A stretch of 64,000 nt of DNA. It comes from Aeromonas veronii. Lineage in GTDB: Bacteria > Pseudomonadota > Gammaproteobacteria > Enterobacterales > Aeromonadaceae. Position 1 is the stretch's first letter. Every line of letters starts with the position of its first letter. Position numbers and translations under genes: made by a program. The stretch covers positions 2,347,501 to 2,411,500 of the forward strand of contig NZ_CP157875.1 in the NCBI RefSeq assembly GCF_040215105.1, in the 5' to 3' direction. Shown here one piece after another: positions 60,277-64,000 of the stretch. Under the pieces are notes generated by a model. It did not search any database. It was given only the letters and a program-made list of their open reading frames with translations, and was not told where the DNA came from.

Positions 60277-60284
60277 GGAACGGC

Positions 60285-60842
60285 CTAGATCTCCCGGGCG
60301 GGTTTGCCCATCAGCACAATGGGATCGAGGGTCACTTCCTGCTGGCCGTTGCTCACCCAGAGCTGACCGTCCGAGATGGTGCAGGTCAGCGCCATGGTGC
60401 GCTCGACCATGGCGGTGAGCGGCAGGGTCTGGCTGTCGGAGAGTTCAATGATGCTCAGGTTGTCATGCTGGCTGAGCTTGCCCTGATTCTGCTTCCACCA
60501 GACGCTGGTGCCACGGCCGCCGTAGAGGTAGAGCACCACCTGGCGGGAGCGATTGCAGGCTTTCTTGAGCCGTTTCTCATCGGGCTGGCCCAGCTCGATC
60601 CAGAGTTCAATCTCGTCGGAATAGTTCTTCAGCCAGAGTTCTGGCTCGTCGTCCGCCGACAACCCCTTGGTGAACTCCAGCCGCTCGGCGGCGTGCCAGG
60701 CGAAGGCCGCCAGGCGGATCATCATGCGCTCGTCGGTCTCGGAGGGGTGACGGGCCAGGGTGAGGGAGAAATCCTGATACTGATGGCGGTCCATGTCGGA
60801 CAGACTGAGTTGCGCCTTGAATACGGTTGCCTTGAGAGCCAT
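60285..60842 (-). CDS. yaeQ: YaeQ family protein
   Basis: A 185-residue protein starting MALKATVFKAQLSLSDMDRHQYQDFSLTLARHPSETDERMMIRLAAFAWHA, diagnostic of YaeQ. It has a PD-(D/E)xK nuclease-like fold in known structures, with the conserved DEPELW...D.IELWIELGQPDEKRLKKA segment; cellular role uncertain. It lies 8 bp upstream of the AEC gene on the same strand, so the prophage insertion also truncates what was probably a two-gene transcript. Confidence 0.94.
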   Translation of the reverse strand: MALKATVFKAQLSLSDMDRHQYQDFSLTLARHPSETDERMMIRLAAFAWHAAERLEFTKGLSADDEPELWLKNYSDEIELWIELGQPDEKRLKKACNRSRQVVLYLYGGRGTSVWWKQNQGKLSQHDNLSIIELSDSQTLPLTAMVERTMALTCTISDGQLWVSNGQQEVTLDPIVLMGKPAREI

Positions 60843-60981
60843 AGAAACCTTGAATACCTTGAAGTGGAATACGCGCCGAAAAACTGCGCGCCAGTGTACT
60901 CAATATTGACGCAGGGTTCGACCGCCAGGCCGAAGATTTGCCCGGGAGGGCGCAGATAAGTGCTTAAAAGATGAGAAAAAC

Positions 60982-61007
60982 AAATGCCAGCCCGAAGGCT
61001 GGCATTT
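60982..61007 (-). terminator. intrinsic terminator of the small membrane protein gene
   Basis: A perfect 11-bp stem (AAATGCCAGCC with its complement, loop CGAA on +) is followed on the minus strand by GTTTTTCTC. It lies 21 bp after the stop codon of the 46-residue gene. Confidence 0.85.
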
Positions 61008-61028
61008 GGCGGTATGAACCGGACTGGC

Positions 61029-61169
61029 TCATTTCTCGGCGGACTTGACCCCGAAGAGGTTGAGCAGCACGCAGCAGGTCACGGCGACGGCTACAAATCC
61101 GCTCAGGAAGATAAAAGGCATGGCCCCGTATCCCAATATGTTCCAGATGGTTTGTTCAAGCAGACTCAT
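61029..61169 (-). CDS. 46-residue membrane protein (TIGR02808-like)
   Basis: A small protein, MSLLEQTIWNILGYGAMPFIFLSGFVAVAVTCCVLLNLFGVKSAEK, with one membrane helix (about 17-39). The IW..LGY.AMPFIFL.GF pattern resembles the short-protein family TIGR02808 of Vibrio and relatives. GAAGGAC lies 6-7 nt upstream of ATG 61169 and a strong terminator follows, so it is a real monocistronic gene. Function unknown. Confidence 0.75.
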   Translation of the reverse strand: MSLLEQTIWNILGYGAMPFIFLSGFVAVAVTCCVLLNLFGVKSAEK

Positions 61170-61391
61170 AATGTGTCCTTCATCCAGTGAAAATGGGTGT
61201 CCCTCTTGGTTGCGGGTATGTTCCCGCTCCGATGGGACTATTTGAACTCAAGCGGCCCCCAACGCCTATGCCACCAAAGTAATAAATAGGGGGCTGGTTT
61301 GCGCCAGATCAATAATTTCCCCCCCTTTTCCATCCGCAATGGTCCCCCGCTGAACCATAGCCGACTCCGGCGGGATAGCACCAGATGAAAG

Positions 61392-61410
61392 AGGCGGCCC
61401 TGGGCCGCCT
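61392..61410 (-). terminator. hairpin downstream of fadJ
   Basis: A perfect 8-bp stem (AGGCGGCC with its complement, 3-nt loop) 30 bp after the fadJ stop; on the minus strand followed by CTTTC only. Moderate terminator. The 220 bp on to the small membrane protein gene hold nothing else I can support beyond its promoter. Confidence 0.6.
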
Positions 61411-61440
61411 ATTGCTCATCACGAATGCAGTGCCTTCACA

Positions 61441-63603
61441 TCAATAGAAGCTCTGCCGCTCCGCCGCCATCGCCTTGAGGCGTGCGCAGGGGGCGAAGCG
61501 ATCCCCGTGGCGCTTCTGATAGTGCTCGAGACGCTCCACCAGATGGGGGATGCCGAGGCTGTCCATGTAGCGGAAGGGGCCACCCAGGAACGGCGGGAAG
61601 CCGATGCCGAAGATGGCGCCGATGTCGCCGTCACGGGCCGAGGCCACCACGCCGGCATCCAGGGCCATGGCCGCTTCGTTGAGCATCATCAGCACGCAGC
61701 GCTCTGCCATTTCCTGGCGGGCCAGCTTGGGAGAGACCGACACCCCGAGCACGGCGTAGACGCTGTCATCCACCGTCTTTTTGCCCTCCTTGCCGGTGAG
61801 CTTGTTGCGCGGCGCGGCCTTGCCATAGAGGTAGAAGCCCTTGCCGTTCTTGCGCCCCTTGCGCTCGTTTTGCAGCAGCTTGTCAAACGCCGCCGGCGCC
61901 TGGAACTGCTCGCCGCCGAGCTCTTTTTCGAGGATGGGGGAGATCTTGGCCCCCACGTCGATGCCCACCTCATCCAACAGCTGGATGGGGCCGACCGGGA
62001 AGCCGAAGTCAAGCAGGGCGCCGTCCAGCACCTCCACCGGTTCCCCTTCCAGCACCAGCCGGGCCGCCTCGTTCATGTAGGGCGCGAGGATGCGGTTCAC
62101 GTAGAAACCGGCCTCGTCCTTGACCACGATGGGCGTCTTGCCCTGGGCGCGGGCGAAGGCCAGGGTAGTAGCCACCGTCTCCGGGCTGGTACCGGCGTGG
62201 GGGATGATCTCGGCCAGCGGCATCTTGTCCACCGGGCTGAAGTAGTGCAGGCCCACCACACGCTCCGGATGGGCGGCGTTGGCCGCAATCTGGTGGATGG
62301 GCAGGGAGGAGGTATTGGAGGCAAACACGGTCTGCTCGCCGCATTCCCGCTCCACGTCCTGCACCATCTGATGCTTCAAGGCGAGATCTTCAAACACCGC
62401 CTCCACCACCATGTCGACCCGGTGGAAGCCCGAATAATCCAGGGTGCCGGACAGCATATTCATCTGCTTTTCCAGATCGCTTCGCAAGATCTGACGACGT
62501 TTTAGCTTCTTGGACAGCAGATCGTAGCTGTAACGCATGGCATTGCCGATGCCTGCACTATTCACGTCCTTGATCCGCACCGGCACCCCGGCCTTGGTGG
62601 CGGTAACAAACGCGATACCGCCCCCCATCAGGCCTCCACCGAGCACGGCAGCCTGGCTGACCTTGCGCGGTGCAGCCCCCTGGTAGGCCACCTCCTTCTT
62701 CATCTCGGTGGTGGCGAAGAAAAGGGAGCGCAAAGAGGCAGATTCAGGCGTCATCACCAGCTCGCCGAAGTGGCGAGCCTCAGCGGTGAGGCCGGCCTGC
62801 ATCCCCTCCTCCACACCGATACGCACCACCTCGAGGATCCGCTCGGGCGCCGGATAGTTGCCACGGGTCTTGCTCATCACCCCCTTGCGGGCTTGATCGA
62901 ACAACACCTTGCGACCCAGGGCGTTGGTTTCCAGCAACTTGCCCTGCAGATCCCGTTTGAGGGCATGGCGCGGCTTGCCCTTCTTGGCCAGTTTGACGGC
63001 GGCCTCCAGCAGGATGGACGGGGGTACCACATCATCCACCAGGCCGAGCTTCTTGGCCTGCTTGGCGCGCACCTGCTTGCCGGTCAGGATGAGATCCAGT
63101 GCCTTGGCCACCCCGATGAGGCGTGGCAGGCGCTGGGTACCGCCGGAGCCCGGCAGCAGACCGAGCTGCACTTCCGGCAGGCCCAGCACCGTCTTGCCGT
63201 GATCCGTGATGACCCGGCCGTGGCAGGCCAGCGCCAGCTCCAGTCCGCCGCCGAGGCAGGGGCCGTGAATGGCGGCGATCACCGGGATGCCGAGGGCCTC
63301 GATCTCGGCGAACACCTGCTGCCCTTCCCGGGCCAGCTGCTGGGCGTCGCTCGCGCTGGTGCAGGCCGCCAGCATGCTGATGTCGGCTCCCGCGATGAAG
63401 GAGTCCTTCTTGCCGGAGACCACCACCAGGCCGATCAGATCCTTGTTCGCCTTCACCTCGGCCAACAAGTCCCGGATCTCGCCCGCAAATGAGGCCTTGA
63501 GGGTATTCATGCTCTCGCCGGGCACATCCATGGTCAGGATGCCGATGCCGTCCTTGCGAACGGCCAGCGCGAAGGTATTGGTACTCATCTTGTTCGTCTC
63601 CAT
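61441..63603 (-). CDS. fadJ: fatty-acid oxidation complex alpha subunit
   Basis: Multifunctional enoyl-CoA hydratase / 3-hydroxyacyl-CoA dehydrogenase of 720 residues. The hydratase domain has [13 protein letters not shown] and [23 protein letters not shown], with [20 protein letters not shown]. The dehydrogenase has the NAD site [18 protein letters not shown] and [31 protein letters not shown]. FadJ rather than FadB is indicated by the coupled fadI upstream and N-terminus. ATG 63603 has GGAGG 7 nt upstream and overlaps the fadI stop (TAATG). Confidence 0.95.
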   Translation of the reverse strand: METNKMSTNTFALAVRKDGIGILTMDVPGESMNTLKASFAGEIRDLLAEVKANKDLIGLVVVSGKKDSFIAGADISMLAACTSASDAQQLAREGQQVFAEIEALGIPVIAAIHGPCLGGGLELALACHGRVITDHGKTVLGLPEVQLGLLPGSGGTQRLPRLIGVAKALDLILTGKQVRAKQAKKLGLVDDVVPPSILLEAAVKLAKKGKPRHALKRDLQGKLLETNALGRKVLFDQARKGVMSKTRGNYPAPERILEVVRIGVEEGMQAGLTAEARHFGELVMTPESASLRSLFFATTEMKKEVAYQGAAPRKVSQAAVLGGGLMGGGIAFVTATKAGVPVRIKDVNSAGIGNAMRYSYDLLSKKLKRRQILRSDLEKQMNMLSGTLDYSGFHRVDMVVEAVFEDLALKHQMVQDVERECGEQTVFASNTSSLPIHQIAANAAHPERVVGLHYFSPVDKMPLAEIIPHAGTSPETVATTLAFARAQGKTPIVVKDEAGFYVNRILAPYMNEAARLVLEGEPVEVLDGALLDFGFPVGPIQLLDEVGIDVGAKISPILEKELGGEQFQAPAAFDKLLQNERKGRKNGKGFYLYGKAAPRNKLTGKEGKKTVDDSVYAVLGVSVSPKLARQEMAERCVLMMLNEAAMALDAGVVASARDGDIGAIFGIGFPPFLGGPFRYMDSLGIPHLVERLEHYQKRHGDRFAPCARLKAMAAERQSFY

Positions 63604-64000
63604 TATTCCACCTCCAGCACCATGGCTGCCCCCAGTCCGCCCGCGGCGCAGGCGGTGTTGAGGGCAAGGCCCCCGCCCCGGCGGCGCAGTTCGTTGAGGG
63701 TCTGGGTGATCATGCGTGCCCCGGTCGCGGCGAAGGGATGGCCATAGGCCAGGGAGCCGCCGAGCACGTTGAACTTGTCCATGTCCACCTCGCCAATGGC
63801 ACTGTCACGACCCAGCTTGTCCCGGGCGAACTCGGCGCTGGCAAACATCTTGAGGTTGGCCAGGGTCTGGGCGGCGAACGCCTCGTGCATGTCGATCAGG
63901 GTCAGATCGCCGAGGGTGATGCCGGCGCGGTCCAGTGCCAGCGGGGTGGCGTAGGAGGGGCCCATCAGCATGTCCTGCCACACATTGATGGCGGAGAAGG
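63603..64000 (-). CDS. fadI: 3-ketoacyl-CoA thiolase FadI, C-terminal part
   Basis: Last 132 codons of the beta subunit of the fatty-acid oxidation complex; the gene runs off the right edge. [18 protein letters not shown] carries the conserved His, and [50 protein letters not shown] carries the second His and the catalytic C-terminal Cys region. It is translationally coupled to fadJ. Confidence 0.93.
   Translation of the reverse strand, partial: FSAINVWQDMLMGPSYATPLALDRAGITLGDLTLIDMHEAFAAQTLANLKMFASAEFARDKLGRDSAIGEVDMDKFNVLGGSLAYGHPFAATGARMITQTLNELRRRGGGLALNTACAAGGLGAAMVLEVE

Overview
The window looks like a chromosomal segment of an Aeromonas-type gammaproteobacterium (GC-rich; gene content and the his leader peptide fit, but the species is inferred, not proven) interrupted by one complete-looking Mu-like transposable prophage.

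Chromosome, left part (1-23639): the 5' part of dnaX, apt, a DUF454 membrane protein, dusC, a DksA/TraR-type zinc protein, rnd, fadD, an alpha/beta hydrolase coupled to an Slp-type lipoprotein, tsaB and the yoaA helicase gene. A full histidine operon follows, hisL-G-D-C-B-H-A-F-IE, with a leader peptide of six consecutive His codons and a strong attenuator. Two of its gene junctions (hisD/hisC and hisB/hisH) carry partial tandem duplications that create tiny, translationally coupled mini-ORFs. Then come two paralogous small proteins, a second acyl-CoA synthetase-like enzyme, a glycine-zipper surface-antigen-like protein, and the 3' part of an auxin-efflux-carrier (AEC) transporter gene.

Prophage (23640-59945, 36,306 bp): it sits inside the AEC gene, flanked by the 5-bp duplication GCACC; both ends begin TGTA, and removing the prophage plus one GCACC restores an 885-nt reading frame. 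Read from its right side in the window: an S24-type repressor on the + strand, then on the - strand a Ner-like protein, MuA-type DDE transposase, MuB-type ATPase, small early genes, DUF3164, GemA, a Mor-type activator, lysis genes, small and large terminase, portal, a MuF-type head protein with a C-terminal zincin motif, nested protease/scaffold, major capsid, head-completion proteins, a tail tube, a tape measure and distal tail proteins. No sheath gene is present, so the virion should be a siphovirus with Mu-type heads and replication.

The most striking observation is a pair of candidate type II hammerhead ribozymes in the early operon (52882-52939 and 53165-53231, - strand RNA). Each starts directly after the stop codon of one small gene and lies upstream of the next. 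Each has the full catalytic core (GAAA, GUC, CUGAUGA) and perfectly pairing stems I and III that differ compensatorily between the copies.

The prophage also carries two low-GC cargo loci that are not phage structural genes: a coiled-coil/TIR-domain protein with a membrane-anchored partner between the mor-like gene and the lysis genes, and a divergent pair (membrane-anchored HEPN/DUF4145-like protein plus a protein with an RNxxxH HEPN motif) inserted between tail tube and tape measure. Both are plausible anti-phage defence modules; that function is inferred.

Chromosome, right part (59946-64000): the 5' part of the AEC gene, yaeQ, a 46-residue membrane protein, fadJ, and the 3' part of fadI. 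No tRNA, rRNA or CRISPR array was seen.
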